NCBI RefSeq assembly: GCF_030811535.1
Contig: NZ_JAUSQX010000001.1
Span: 186,001-250,000 of the forward strand
DNA length: 64,000 nucleotides
Direction of reading: 5' to 3'
Source of the DNA: Trueperella bonasi
GTDB taxonomy: Bacteria > Actinomycetota > Actinomycetes > Actinomycetales > Actinomycetaceae
Below, one piece after another: positions 36,360-45,543 of the stretch (within the stretch, counting starts at the first letter, position 1; each line of letters opens with the position of its first letter). Below the pieces are notes generated by a model. It did no database searches and was not told where the DNA came from. It saw only the letters and a list, made by a program, of their open reading frames with translations. The position numbers and the translations under genes are program-made.

Positions 36360-37793
36360 TTACAGCGAAGCGTTAATCTGGTCCACAGAATCCTTGGCAT
36401 CACCTAGTAACATTTTCGTGTTCTCGTTGAAAAACAACGGGTTTTGCACACCGGCGTAGCCGGCGTTGCCCATCGAACGTTTGAATACGATCACGTTCTT
36501 GGCCTCCCACACCTTGATCACCGGCATGCCGGCAATGGGTGAGCCTGGCTCTTCGGCGGCAGGATTAACCGTGTCATTTGCGCCGATCACGAGCACGACG
36601 TCGGCGTCTGCCAGCTCGTCGTTGATCTCATCCATCTCGAACACAATGTCGTAAGGAACATTCGCCTCTGCCAGAAGAACATTCATATGCCCGGGCAAAC
36701 GGCCGGCTACCGGATGGATCGCGAACGAGACGTCTATTCCCTGCTCGCTCAGCTTCTGGGTCATGGCCGCAACCGGATATTGTGCCTGTGCAACTGCCAT
36801 CCCATAGCCGGGGGTAATGACTACCTTGTTCGCGTCCTTGAGCATCTGGGCGACCTCATCGGCTGCCGTCTCCTGATGCGAACCGTAGTCCTTGCCTTCT
36901 CCGGTCACTGCCCCGTCCGAGCCAAAGCCGCCAAGAATCACGGAAATGAAGGATCGGTTCATCGCTTTCGACATGATGTAGGACAGGTAGGCACCCGATG
37001 AGCCGACAAGAGCACCGGTAATGATCAGCAGGTCATTACCCAGGGTAAACCCTGCCATCGCGGCAGCCCAGCCGGAATATGAATTGAGCATTGATACGAC
37101 GACGGGCATGTCACCGCCACCGATTGCCGCCACCAGATGCACACCGAGCGCTAACGCGATGATGGTCAACAGGATCAGCGGGATCATGCCTGCGCCAAGT
37201 GAACGCGTGTGCGCAAACCAGACTATCAGTGCGAGGGAAGCGACGATTGCGCCACCGTTGAGCCAATGCCTGTGCGGAAGCATGAGCGGAGCTCCACTCA
37301 GCCTCCCAGACAGCTTCAAGAAGGCAACGATCGATCCGGTGAACGTTACCGCACCGATAAATACTGCGAGCCCAACTTCGCCCATATGGAAGGCGTTATA
37401 GATCGAATCCTCGCCAGGAGTCTCAATGAACGAGTTATAGCCAACGAAAACCGCAGCCAGACCAACGAATGAATGCAAGAGCGCAATCAGTTCGGGCATG
37501 CCGGTCATTTCCACGCGTTGTGCCACGGGGATTCCGACAGCAGCGCCGATACCTAGTGCCACGAGGATCAAAATCGCCGCAAGAGTCGCATTGTCCCCCG
37601 CACCGGCGATCACCACCCACACGGTGGCAAGAAGGGCAAGTGCCATACCGAGCATGCCAAGGCGGTTGCCGCGCTGCGCCGTCGTCTGCTTCGAAAGCCC
37701 TGCAAGAGCAAGGATGAAAAGTATCGCCGCAGCGATGTAAGCCAGCGATTGGAAGCGAATCTCAAAGGGAAGTTCCAGTGTCATGAGATCCAT
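36360..37793 (-). CDS. pntB: NAD(P) transhydrogenase beta subunit
   Basis: 477 residues from the ATG at 37793 (GGAG seven bases upstream); the TTG at 37799 is less likely. About nine membrane helices (from about residue 14 to 270) form the proton channel half (dII), then the NADP-binding dIII domain: [82 protein letters not shown]. With PntA it couples proton flow to NADPH formation from NADH. Confidence 0.95.
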   Translation of the reverse strand: MDLMTLELPFEIRFQSLAYIAAAILFILALAGLSKQTTAQRGNRLGMLGMALALLATVWVVIAGAGDNATLAAILILVALGIGAAVGIPVAQRVEMTGMPELIALLHSFVGLAAVFVGYNSFIETPGEDSIYNAFHMGEVGLAVFIGAVTFTGSIVAFLKLSGRLSGAPLMLPHRHWLNGGAIVASLALIVWFAHTRSLGAGMIPLILLTIIALALGVHLVAAIGGGDMPVVVSMLNSYSGWAAAMAGFTLGNDLLIITGALVGSSGAYLSYIMSKAMNRSFISVILGGFGSDGAVTGEGKDYGSHQETAADEVAQMLKDANKVVITPGYGMAVAQAQYPVAAMTQKLSEQGIDVSFAIHPVAGRLPGHMNVLLAEANVPYDIVFEMDEINDELADADVVLVIGANDTVNPAAEEPGSPIAGMPVIKVWEAKNVIVFKRSMGNAGYAGVQNPLFFNENTKMLLGDAKDSVDQINASL

Positions 37794-37795
37794 TA

Positions 37796-39328
37796 TCAAC
37801 TCCTATGGAACATCTTGAGCATTCGCTCAGTTACGAGGAAGCCACCAAAAATATTGATGGATGCGACGGCAACCGCGATAAAAGCAAGAATTTTTACGGC
37901 GGCGTTATCGGAGGAAATCTGTAAAAGTGCCCCGACCACGATAATTCCGGATATCGCATTCGTCACGGACATCAGCGGCGTATGCAAGGAGTGCGTCACG
38001 GAAGTGATGACGTAAAAGCCGACCACGATCGCTAGCACGAACACGATAAAGTGCGTATTCATTCCCGGCGGTGCCGTGAGAATCAGCCAGGCAAAGATCG
38101 CAACCGCTACGAGCTTCCACCAGTGTTTGGCAAGCCACAATTTTTCTTTAACAGGTTCAGGCTCTGGCGCCACCGTAGCCTCTTGGGGCCCGGGAGTAGG
38201 TGCGGCTGATACCTGAACCGGAGGCGGTGGGTACATCACGCGATCTTCAAGCGTGACGAGCATTTGGCGAACGATTTCATCATCGAGGTTGAGGTGCAGG
38301 TTGCCATCTTTTTCGGGCGTGGTCAGCTTGAAGAAGTTGACCACGTTCTGGCCGAAAAGTTGAGAGGCTTGACTCGGAAGCCGGGAAGCCAGCTCAGTGT
38401 AGCCGATAATGGTTACTCCGTTATCGGTGACCACAATGTCATCCGGCTTCGACCCGATGACGTTACCGCCGTTGGCAGCTCCCATATCAACGACGACGGA
38501 GCCTGGCTTCATACCCGCCACGGCGTCTTCGGTGAGCAGGATCGGCGATCTGCGGCCCGGGATGGCTGCAGTAGTGATGACGATATCTGCCTGCGCCGCC
38601 TGTTCCTTGTAGAGCTGTTCGGCAGCGCGCGCTTGCTCTTCTCCCATTTCTTTGGCGTAACCATCTGTGGATTCTTGCGCCGCTACGGGGATCGCAACGA
38701 AGTCGGCACCCATTGACTCGACCTGCTCTGCGGTTTCAGCACGCACGTCAGTCGCTTTGACTATCGCTCCCAGCGAGTTCGCAGTTCCGATGGCTGCTAG
38801 GCCTGCGACACCCGCACCGATCACGTAGACGGTTGCCGGCGGCACTTTTCCTGCTGCCGTCACCTGTCCAGAAAATAGGCGCCCGAAGCTGTTGGCCGCC
38901 TCTATCACTGCCCGGTAACCTGCCACATTTGCGAGCGATGAAAGCACGTCCATCGATTGGGCTCGTGAAATGCGCGGCACCATATCCATGGCAAGGCCGG
39001 TAATACCACGTTGGGAAAGCTCGTTGAGGAATTCCTCGTTGCGGCCAGGTGCCATACGGGCGATCAGACTGGATCCACGTTTCATCAGGTCGAGTTCACC
39101 CGTGGCCGGTGCGTCTATCGCCGTCACGATGTCAGCTGACCATGTTTCTTCCTTGCTTGCTACCCGCGCTCCGACGTCGGCGTATTGGGAATCGGGGAAA
39201 CTTGCTGTCGAACCGGCGCCCGTTTCCACAACGACGTCGTATCCGAGCTCGATGAGTTTTCCTACCGTGTCGGGAGTCGCGGCTACCAGTGCCTGACCGT
39301 CAGGCTCGCGTGGTACACCTATTCGCAA
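37796..39328 (-). CDS. pntA: NAD(P) transhydrogenase alpha subunit (fused PntAA-PntAB)
   Basis: 510 residues, starting at TTG (39328) with GGAG five bases upstream. The NAD-binding dI domain ([39 protein letters not shown] near residue 170, [13 protein letters not shown]) is followed by a proline-rich linker (about 375-395) and three to four membrane helices (about 410-500). It has the E. coli-like fused arrangement. The stop lies three bases from the pntB ATG. Confidence 0.95.
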   Translation of the reverse strand: MRIGVPREPDGQALVAATPDTVGKLIELGYDVVVETGAGSTASFPDSQYADVGARVASKEETWSADIVTAIDAPATGELDLMKRGSSLIARMAPGRNEEFLNELSQRGITGLAMDMVPRISRAQSMDVLSSLANVAGYRAVIEAANSFGRLFSGQVTAAGKVPPATVYVIGAGVAGLAAIGTANSLGAIVKATDVRAETAEQVESMGADFVAIPVAAQESTDGYAKEMGEEQARAAEQLYKEQAAQADIVITTAAIPGRRSPILLTEDAVAGMKPGSVVVDMGAANGGNVIGSKPDDIVVTDNGVTIIGYTELASRLPSQASQLFGQNVVNFFKLTTPEKDGNLHLNLDDEIVRQMLVTLEDRVMYPPPPVQVSAAPTPGPQEATVAPEPEPVKEKLWLAKHWWKLVAVAIFAWLILTAPPGMNTHFIVFVLAIVVGFYVITSVTHSLHTPLMSVTNAISGIIVVGALLQISSDNAAVKILAFIAVAVASINIFGGFLVTERMLKMFHRS

Positions 39329-39421
39329 CTTAGCTCCTTCAATAGTTAGTGGTCAGCCTCGCTCGAGAGGCCACTGGTTCAAGCATATCGGTCCGTTTCC
39401 CTCAACGCACGAACCACCCCG

Positions 39422-40372
39422 TCAGCGCCGAAGCTTAGCTATCTCAACAATCGCCCGTTCCAATGCGAATTCAGGATCGCGCGATTGCCCTTTCACTTCG
39501 GCATCTGCCCGAGCTATTGATTGGATGGCCAGTGCCAGGGTGTCATTGGTCCAACCCCGCAGGTCGGCCTTGGCGCGTTTAATTTGCCAGTCAGTTATTT
39601 TCACACTGATTTTTGCCGCTGATGAACGCTGTCCAAGCACCTGGGCCATGGCACGAAACTTGGTTGCAATCGCGCCAACGATCGCAACCGGTGAGTTGCC
39701 CGTAGCGATTGCGTACCGCGCCAGCTCGACTGCTCGCCCAGAGTTTCCGGCGACGACGGCGTCCGCGACGTTGAATCCGCTCGCCTCAACACGACCTGCG
39801 AAATAGGTACCAACATGGGATTCGTTGATTGTGCCTTCCACGTCGGAAAGGAGTTGGTTTACTGAGGAAAGGAGTTCACGCAAGTCTGATCCCATGGCTG
39901 CAACTAGCGCCTCAACGGCGTCTTTTGTGATGCGCCGCCCGGCTTTGCGGACGTCCTGAGTGACGAGCCGGCCTTTATCGCTGGCATATTTGATCTTGTC
40001 GATCTTCGTGGTCGGTATTTTTGCGCGCTTGAGGGCATCAAGTACCTTCTTACCGCGCACTCCCCCGTTGTGCCGTAGAAGAAGTACCGAGTCGGGATCC
40101 GGAGAGTTCACGTATGCAAGCAGATCTTCTTGGAATAGCGTGTTAATCTTTTCCAGATTTGGCACGATCACCGCTTTGGGTTCACCAAAAAGCGAGGGAG
40201 TCAAAAGCGAATCGAGTTCCCCGGGGCGGTATGCAGAAGCATCGAGTTCGACAATCTCCGTGCTCGGTTCTTGGCGGCGCAACTCGGTACGAACAGAACC
40301 TACTGCCCGGTCCCCCAAGACCTCTTCCGCACTTTGGATCAGCATAATGGGGGCTAATTCAAGATCTACCAT
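39422..40372 (-). CDS. holA: DNA polymerase III subunit delta
   Basis: 316 residues from the ATG at 40372 (MVDLELAPIMLIQS). Divergent AAA+ clamp-loader fold: ELDSLLTPSLFGEPKAVIVPNLEK, LLLRHNGGVRGKKVLDALKRA, AVEALVAAMGSDLRELLSSVNQLLSDV, VADAVVAGNSGRAVELARYAIATGNSPVAIVGAIATKFRAM. It opens the beta clamp in the clamp loader. Seven bases after comEC, the usual neighbour. Confidence 0.93.
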   Translation of the reverse strand: MVDLELAPIMLIQSAEEVLGDRAVGSVRTELRRQEPSTEIVELDASAYRPGELDSLLTPSLFGEPKAVIVPNLEKINTLFQEDLLAYVNSPDPDSVLLLRHNGGVRGKKVLDALKRAKIPTTKIDKIKYASDKGRLVTQDVRKAGRRITKDAVEALVAAMGSDLRELLSSVNQLLSDVEGTINESHVGTYFAGRVEASGFNVADAVVAGNSGRAVELARYAIATGNSPVAIVGAIATKFRAMAQVLGQRSSAAKISVKITDWQIKRAKADLRGWTNDTLALAIQSIARADAEVKGQSRDPEFALERAIVEIAKLRR

Positions 40373-40379
40373 GGCGTCA

Positions 40380-42587
40380 TTATTCCATGTCTGCACGGCA
40401 CTGGGAGACCACATCGGTGGCGGTGATTGTGATCGGCCCGCACTCATCTGTTCGTGCCATGATTGGCGCGTCCCAAATCCGGAGAGCATTATCTGTGGGG
40501 TGCCCATAATCGTTTTCACCCACTGATACGAGCGTGATGGTTGGCCTGAGATGCTCGGCAAGCTCCTGGCTTTGGTCAGCCGCACCGTGGTGGCCAACTA
40601 TGACGATATCGATTTCGTCAACCTCGCTCCGTAAAGTCAATTGGCGCTCGTAGGGGGCATCCGCGAGCGCCAGAGTACGGTGCGTTTGCGTGTTGACGAC
40701 GGCGACGAGCGAATCGGCATTCGTGCTCTGATCGTTGTTTGTGGTCACAACTGGTCCTACGATCTCGATCATGGGCTCCCCACTATTTTCGCCCTGTTCA
40801 AAAGAGCTGTAGGTGTCACCCTTTCTCGCAGTACGGTGCGGTATTTCGTGGTGGTCGAGAAGATCTCGTGCCCACGAAGAGTTGTAGTGAGGGTGAAGGT
40901 TTTCGGAATACCACACCTGCCCAATTTCGACGGCGTCGATCAGTTCGGCCAGTCCGCGCACATGATCCGCGTCGAAGTGGCTGATAATCAGTAGATCTAT
41001 TCGTTCAATTCCAGCGTCGCTGAGGCACGTTGAAATTCTGCCGTCTTCTGGACCGACATCGATAAGAATATGAGAAGTTCCTTTACGTGCTAGATAAGCC
41101 GAGCCTTGGCCGACGTCGCATTGAATGGTTTCCCAGTTAGCGGGGTGTGCTTGAGTGGGCAGCGTCGGCGCCAATGCAGCTGCGCCGGCCATTAGTGCGA
41201 AAGCTGTGAGCACGTAGTGGACCATTCCCACGTAGACACCAGCTACGAGGACCACGACTATGATGGCGTGCCCGATGAGTGCGATATGGGTTGGAAGATT
41301 TGATCCGGGAAGGTTGATGAGCTTGGCGGTGACGGTAGCCATCCAGAGCGTGAATATTTCGCACATGCGCAGCAGTGGAATAGCTGCCCACACGGCCACC
41401 GGCAGGAGTAGTGCACCTAGCATTCCCAGAATCGTCAGTGGAGCGACGACGGGTGAGACGAGGGCGTTGGCTACAGCACTCCAAATTGATGCTCGATCTT
41501 GGATGTTCAGCAGCAGTGGTCCGGTGGCAACTGCTGCTATGAGGGAAATTGATAACACGTCTGCGATGGCTGAGGGAATCTGCTCGGCTAAGCGCTTTTG
41601 CAACGGATAGGAAAAAACGATGATCGCCCCGGTGGCAACTGCTGATAGTTGGAATCCGAGGCTACGTGCCAGTTCGACGTCTAGCAGAGCGACTATAATA
41701 ATGGTTAGACATAGGAGTGGAAAAGCAGTGGTTGCCCTGCGAATCGCGAGTGCTACACACACGAACAGGCCCATATAACCCGCTCTGAGCACGGATGCTT
41801 CTGCGCCAACTAGTTGCACAAGACCTATCAACGCAAAGGCACTGATTATTCCAGCAACTCCTGGTCGGCGCCTGCCCAATACGCCGAGGATGACGGCAAT
41901 GACGAGGGAAACATGTGCCCCGGAAACCGCGGTCAGATGGGATAGCCCGAGAATCCGCATGTCCTGGACGATATGTTCGGGAAGGCCCGTGTCATCGCCA
42001 ACGACGACACCGGGAATGAGCTGGGCATGCCATGGTCGGTTCTCAACGGCTTTCCTCAACTCCTCTCGTATTACGGCCACAGGTGAGTCGATTTCCAGCA
42101 CGCTCACCTCGGTAAGGTCAAGTACTGCCAGAGCCGAATACTCCTCCGGTAAAGCCCGTAACCTACCGGATCCTGTGAACTCGCTTCCGCGGCTGAGTTC
42201 GACGTCCGACCATATCAGCTGCACTGATTGTGATGAGGTTGCGGTTGTGTCATTTGCTTGTACCGCATAAATCCGGGCGTTTGCTCGGTAACTTTCCGCT
42301 GTCTGCCTCGGGTTCGAATCCACCACCCCGGTAACTATTACCTCCTGCTCAGTAGCTACTAAACGGGCTAGGACGTCACTTTCTTTGAGCATGGCGTGCG
42401 CCATCCCGGAAATTGCTGACGCGGTGAGCGCTATTCCCACGACGAGGATGTACCAACGGTCCGCGAGCAGGCCGCCTAGGGTGAGCACTAAACCAAAGAG
42501 GCCAAGCGCCGTGTAATCGACGGACCCAATTATTGCAACGATCCAAACTGCTACGGCGGGAAGAAGAAGCCGATAATCCTGCATCAC
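40380..42587 (-). CDS. comEC: ComEC/Rec2-family competence protein
   Basis: 735 residues. Two N-terminal helices and a DUF4131-like region, the competence domain (LSHLTAVSGAHVSLVIAVILG near residue 220 through many membrane helices to about 480), then a C-terminal metallo-beta-lactamase-type domain with CDVGQGSAYLARKG, LLIISHFDADHVRGLAELI and VIVGHHGAADQS. ComEC is the channel for single-stranded DNA during transformation; the MBL part may degrade the other strand. It overlaps comEA by ATGA. Whether competence works here cannot be told. Confidence 0.93.
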   Translation of the reverse strand: MMQDYRLLLPAVAVWIVAIIGSVDYTALGLFGLVLTLGGLLADRWYILVVGIALTASAISGMAHAMLKESDVLARLVATEQEVIVTGVVDSNPRQTAESYRANARIYAVQANDTTATSSQSVQLIWSDVELSRGSEFTGSGRLRALPEEYSALAVLDLTEVSVLEIDSPVAVIREELRKAVENRPWHAQLIPGVVVGDDTGLPEHIVQDMRILGLSHLTAVSGAHVSLVIAVILGVLGRRRPGVAGIISAFALIGLVQLVGAEASVLRAGYMGLFVCVALAIRRATTAFPLLCLTIIIVALLDVELARSLGFQLSAVATGAIIVFSYPLQKRLAEQIPSAIADVLSISLIAAVATGPLLLNIQDRASIWSAVANALVSPVVAPLTILGMLGALLLPVAVWAAIPLLRMCEIFTLWMATVTAKLINLPGSNLPTHIALIGHAIIVVVLVAGVYVGMVHYVLTAFALMAGAAALAPTLPTQAHPANWETIQCDVGQGSAYLARKGTSHILIDVGPEDGRISTCLSDAGIERIDLLIISHFDADHVRGLAELIDAVEIGQVWYSENLHPHYNSSWARDLLDHHEIPHRTARKGDTYSSFEQGENSGEPMIEIVGPVVTTNNDQSTNADSLVAVVNTQTHRTLALADAPYERQLTLRSEVDEIDIVIVGHHGAADQSQELAEHLRPTITLVSVGENDYGHPTDNALRIWDAPIMARTDECGPITITATDVVSQCRADME

Positions 42588-43396
42588 TCTACTCGCACAT
42601 GTTCGCGTAGCTGTTCAAGCGTCTTCGGCCCGATGCCGTTAACCTCGATGAGTTGATCGACCGAAGTGAAAGCTCCGTTGCTCTCCCGCCAACTGACAAT
42701 CGCTTGTGCGGTCACTGGGCCAACGCCGGGAATAGTCTCCAGCTCAGATTGAGTAGCCAAATTTATATTCACGGTAGTCTCCATCTGCTGTGAACCGTTG
42801 GCAACTCCTGCCCCATCAACGATTCCGGCTACCGGGCTCCTTTCCCCCTGAGCGGGTACGTGAATATGCGCACCATCTTCGATTGGTTGGGCGAGATTGA
42901 TGAGAGCAAGATCAGCCTCCTCAGTGGGCCCGCCAGCTTTTTCCACCGCGTCAACAACGCGCGCTGGAGGCTGAAGGCGCACGACTCCCGGTTCGTTCAC
43001 GTGCCCTGAAACATGCGCGAGAATCGGTTCTGTTGGCGCGGGAGCCGCGGGGGTCGCCTGTTCCATAGGCGACACTTCTGCAGGCTCAGGCGCCATTGAA
43101 CAAGGTGGAGCTGGCTCTATGGCAGCAACCTCTACCGAACGCGACGAGAAGGCCGCGATTGCGGCTGATAGCGCAAGGGCAATGAGGAAGATTGCCACTA
43201 ATCGCAAAGACCGCCCTTCGAGGACAAAGCGCCTTTTCTTGGCAGTTGACGTTAGAGACGCAACATCATCCCCGGCTCCGGCACGCAAGGCCGTTCGAGA
43301 AAACGACGCCACTTTGGCCCAGTTTTCGTGCTGGTCACCGTGACGCACTCGTGGTGATCGGCGCTTGGCGTGGCGGCGAGGTGGTGGCAAAGTCAT
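42584..43396 (-). CDS. comEA: ComEA-family DNA-binding competence protein
   Basis: 270 residues from the ATG at 43396 (MTLPPPRRHAKRRS). A basic N-terminal tail (about 1-65), a membrane anchor (VAIFLIALALSAAIAAF, about 68-85), a Pro/Ala linker, an SLBB domain (ILAHVSGHVNEPGVVRLQPPARVVDAVEKAGG), and a C-terminal helix-hairpin-helix pair (NLATQSELETIPGVGPVTAQAIVSWRE, EVNGIGPKTLEQLREHV) that binds dsDNA. It precedes comEC. No Shine-Dalgarno is visible; a leaderless transcript is possible. Confidence 0.93.
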   Translation of the reverse strand: MTLPPPRRHAKRRSPRVRHGDQHENWAKVASFSRTALRAGAGDDVASLTSTAKKRRFVLEGRSLRLVAIFLIALALSAAIAAFSSRSVEVAAIEPAPPCSMAPEPAEVSPMEQATPAAPAPTEPILAHVSGHVNEPGVVRLQPPARVVDAVEKAGGPTEEADLALINLAQPIEDGAHIHVPAQGERSPVAGIVDGAGVANGSQQMETTVNINLATQSELETIPGVGPVTAQAIVSWRESNGAFTSVDQLIEVNGIGPKTLEQLREHVRVE

Positions 43397-43490
43397 AGAA
43401 CTATTGTTTAAACTGCACGCGCGCTCACGCATAAATTCCCACAGTTTTCCACGGCAGCCAAACCTTTGCCGATCTGTGGGTAACTTTCAG

Positions 43491-44460
43491 CGCGCGAAGG
43501 TAACCCGAACCGTAGAATCGAGCTATTCGCCGGCGCATCCGGAACGGGAAAAACCCGCACGCTCCAACTCATTGCCGAGGGTTTGTCCAATGCGGACGTT
43601 CCCTGCCTTCTCACCGATATCAAAGGAGATCTCACGGGTTTGCTCGAGCCTGGCTCCGAGTCCGAAAAACTCACTGATCGTACGCGTGCCCAAGGTCAAG
43701 ATTGGCAACCGCAAGGGTTCCCAACCGAGCTCTTTGCACTTGGCAGTGTTGGTCACGGAAGCCCGATCCGTACAACCGTCACCGATTTCGGGCCAATTTT
43801 ACTTGCCAAGGTGCTCGGCCTCAATGAAACGCAGGAATCCGCGCTTGCGCTCATCGACTTAAGTGACCTGCGCGCCGTCGCTTCATATCTCACCTCCGAT
43901 ACCGGAAAAGAAGAACTTATGAATATCGGAGGTGTTGCAAGCTCAACAGCGGGAGTCATTTTACGAAACGTGGCATAACTGGCAGCACAGGGTGCGGATG
44001 AATTCTTCGATGAAGCCCACCTGCTGTTCAATGGCGCCGCCAAGGAGTTCCTCAATCAGGTGTTGCAAACCGTTCGCCTCGTGCGTTCAAAAGGAATCGG
44101 CATTATTTTCATCACCCAAAGCCCGAAAGATATTCCCGACGACGTCTTGGCCCAACTTGGCTCAAAAGTCCAGCATGCGCTTCGCGCTCACACTCCCAAT
44201 GAGGCCAAGAAGCTGCGCCAAACACTCGCAACGTTTCCCACTTCGCCGCTGGTCCTTGAGCAAATCTTGCCCAACCTGGGCACGGGTGAAGCGATTGTCA
44301 CCGTCCTTGACCGGAAAGGACACCTCACGCCCGTGGCACCTACGAAGATAGCGGCAACGTCAACTCCGGCAAACCACCGTTGACCAGATCGTTCGCTCGG
44401 CAGGCCGCACTCTAGGGCACGAGATTACCAGATCCCTGTTCGGTCCAGGCGCCGCTAACG
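43491..44460 (+). pseudogene. Decayed HerA-like/DUF853 ATPase pseudogene
   Basis: Recognisable pieces of a DUF853 HerA-like helicase in order: NRRIELFAGASGTGKTRTLQ (Walker A, about 43511), CLLTDIKGDL, DFGPILLAKVLGLNETQES, DLSDLRAVASYLTS, STAGVILRNV; then an in-frame TAA (43976-43978); then QGADEFFDEAHLLFNGA, in which two distant motifs are fused by a deletion of roughly 50 codons; RLVRSKGIGIIFITQSPKDIP, GTGEAIVTVL; then a frame change near 44380 to RSAGRTLGHEITRSLFG. Start, middle and C-terminal linker are lost. Confidence 0.88.
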
Positions 44461-44478
44461 TGGCAAACCTAGCCTCGC

Positions 44479-45438
44479 CTAGGCCCGGTAGGTCAAAGTG
44501 GCAGTCATTTGCCGAGATTGGCCAGGGCTTACGCGTATTGATCCGGAGGCATCCGGCCGGTTGAAGGCGTCCGGTACGTGTGACATCGGTGCCAGCGCCA
44601 CGGCCGTACGTGGGGCACGCTCAAGGTTGTCACCGGTATTCACGTGTACGACCGGCGCTTCCCCGGGTTCCTGTGTGAGCACGATTGACGAATTCGATGC
44701 CGGGTCTACAACCCGTGTAGCAACCACTCCGTAATTATCCGGCACGAGACCGCGATAGTAATCGTCCAACTTTGCAGAACCGAGATATTCGATGTCCATC
44801 GGCATGTTCACACCCGCGTACGCCGACTCACCCGGAAGCGGAATACCGTGCCGGTTGGTCAAAATCTTCGTCCGTGAGGGCACGGATATCGCCAAGTTCG
44901 ATACGGCGCCCAGGCCGGGCAGCATGACGTGCGGGCTCCATCCGATCGTCAACGGAGCGTCTTCTTTGGAAACGTTCCTCACCTCGAGTGTCAACGACAA
45001 ATGCTCTTCTGCTTCGGCGCCCGAATCGAGGGAGAAATGGACTGCCACGTCAATGGGCCACGGATAGCCTCGTGAGGCTGGAATCGCCGTCCGCAATGAG
45101 AGCGTCGAGCCGGACGATGAGCGCTTAAAGTTTTGCCGAAACGCAAGACCAGCCACTCGCCCGGCATCGTCTACGCGGTAGTCATTTCCTGCGAAACTGT
45201 AGGTGCCCGACTCGATCGGCCCTACCCAAGGGGCCATGATAAGTCCGCGTCCACCGACTCCGGCATCCAGTTCTTCTGCATTTTCGTAAGAAGAGATGAG
45301 TTCGATTTCGGGGCGAGGTTTCCACGAGACCAGTGTTGCGCCACGTTCGGCAACAATGGCACGCGCTCCGGTTGGAGAGATAAGCTCCCACGCTGGTTCA
45401 TCGAAAACCTGAGTTTTAACGATATCGGTTGCCACCAT
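44479..45438 (-). CDS. Aldose 1-epimerase (galactose mutarotase-like) family protein
   Basis: 319 residues. Beta-sandwich pattern of the family: RGLIMAPWVGPIESGTYSFAGNDYRVDD, WPIDVAVHFSLD, LSLTLEVRNVSKEDAPLTIGWSPHVMLPG (the HP pair near residue 190), and VVHVNTGDNLERAPRTAVALAPMSHVPDAFNRPD at the end. This fits aldose 1-epimerases and related sugar-phosphate mutarotases; the exact sugar is not visible. It stands alone between the herA pseudogene and leuS, about 105 nt from the leuS stop. Confidence 0.8.
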   Translation of the reverse strand: MVATDIVKTQVFDEPAWELISPTGARAIVAERGATLVSWKPRPEIELISSYENAEELDAGVGGRGLIMAPWVGPIESGTYSFAGNDYRVDDAGRVAGLAFRQNFKRSSSGSTLSLRTAIPASRGYPWPIDVAVHFSLDSGAEAEEHLSLTLEVRNVSKEDAPLTIGWSPHVMLPGLGAVSNLAISVPSRTKILTNRHGIPLPGESAYAGVNMPMDIEYLGSAKLDDYYRGLVPDNYGVVATRVVDPASNSSIVLTQEPGEAPVVHVNTGDNLERAPRTAVALAPMSHVPDAFNRPDASGSIRVSPGQSRQMTATLTYRA

Positions 45439-45491
45439 CGAACGCCCTTTCTCTCCATGTTCGAACCACTGTAACGCGGCTCAAACATGGA

Positions 45492-45526
45492 GCAGGTCTC
45501 ATCCCAAAAGTTGGGATGAGACCTGC
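45492..45526. terminator. Hairpin after leuS
   Basis: A perfect 16-bp stem, GCAGGTCTCATCCCAA (45492-45507) with its complement (45511-45526), has a 3-nt loop 17 nt after the leuS stop. No strong T-run on either side, so termination efficiency is uncertain. Confidence 0.65.
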
Positions 45527-45543
45527 CTTGACATCCGAGTATT

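Noticed and set aside
42311-42320. GGTTCGAATC, a tRNA T-loop-like motif
   Set aside because: It lies inside the comEC coding frame; no acceptor, D or anticodon stem can be built around it.
43360-43400. Leaderless promoter for comEA
   Set aside because: AACAAT ends six bases before the ATG but does not fit TANNNT and no -35 is seen at the right spacing.
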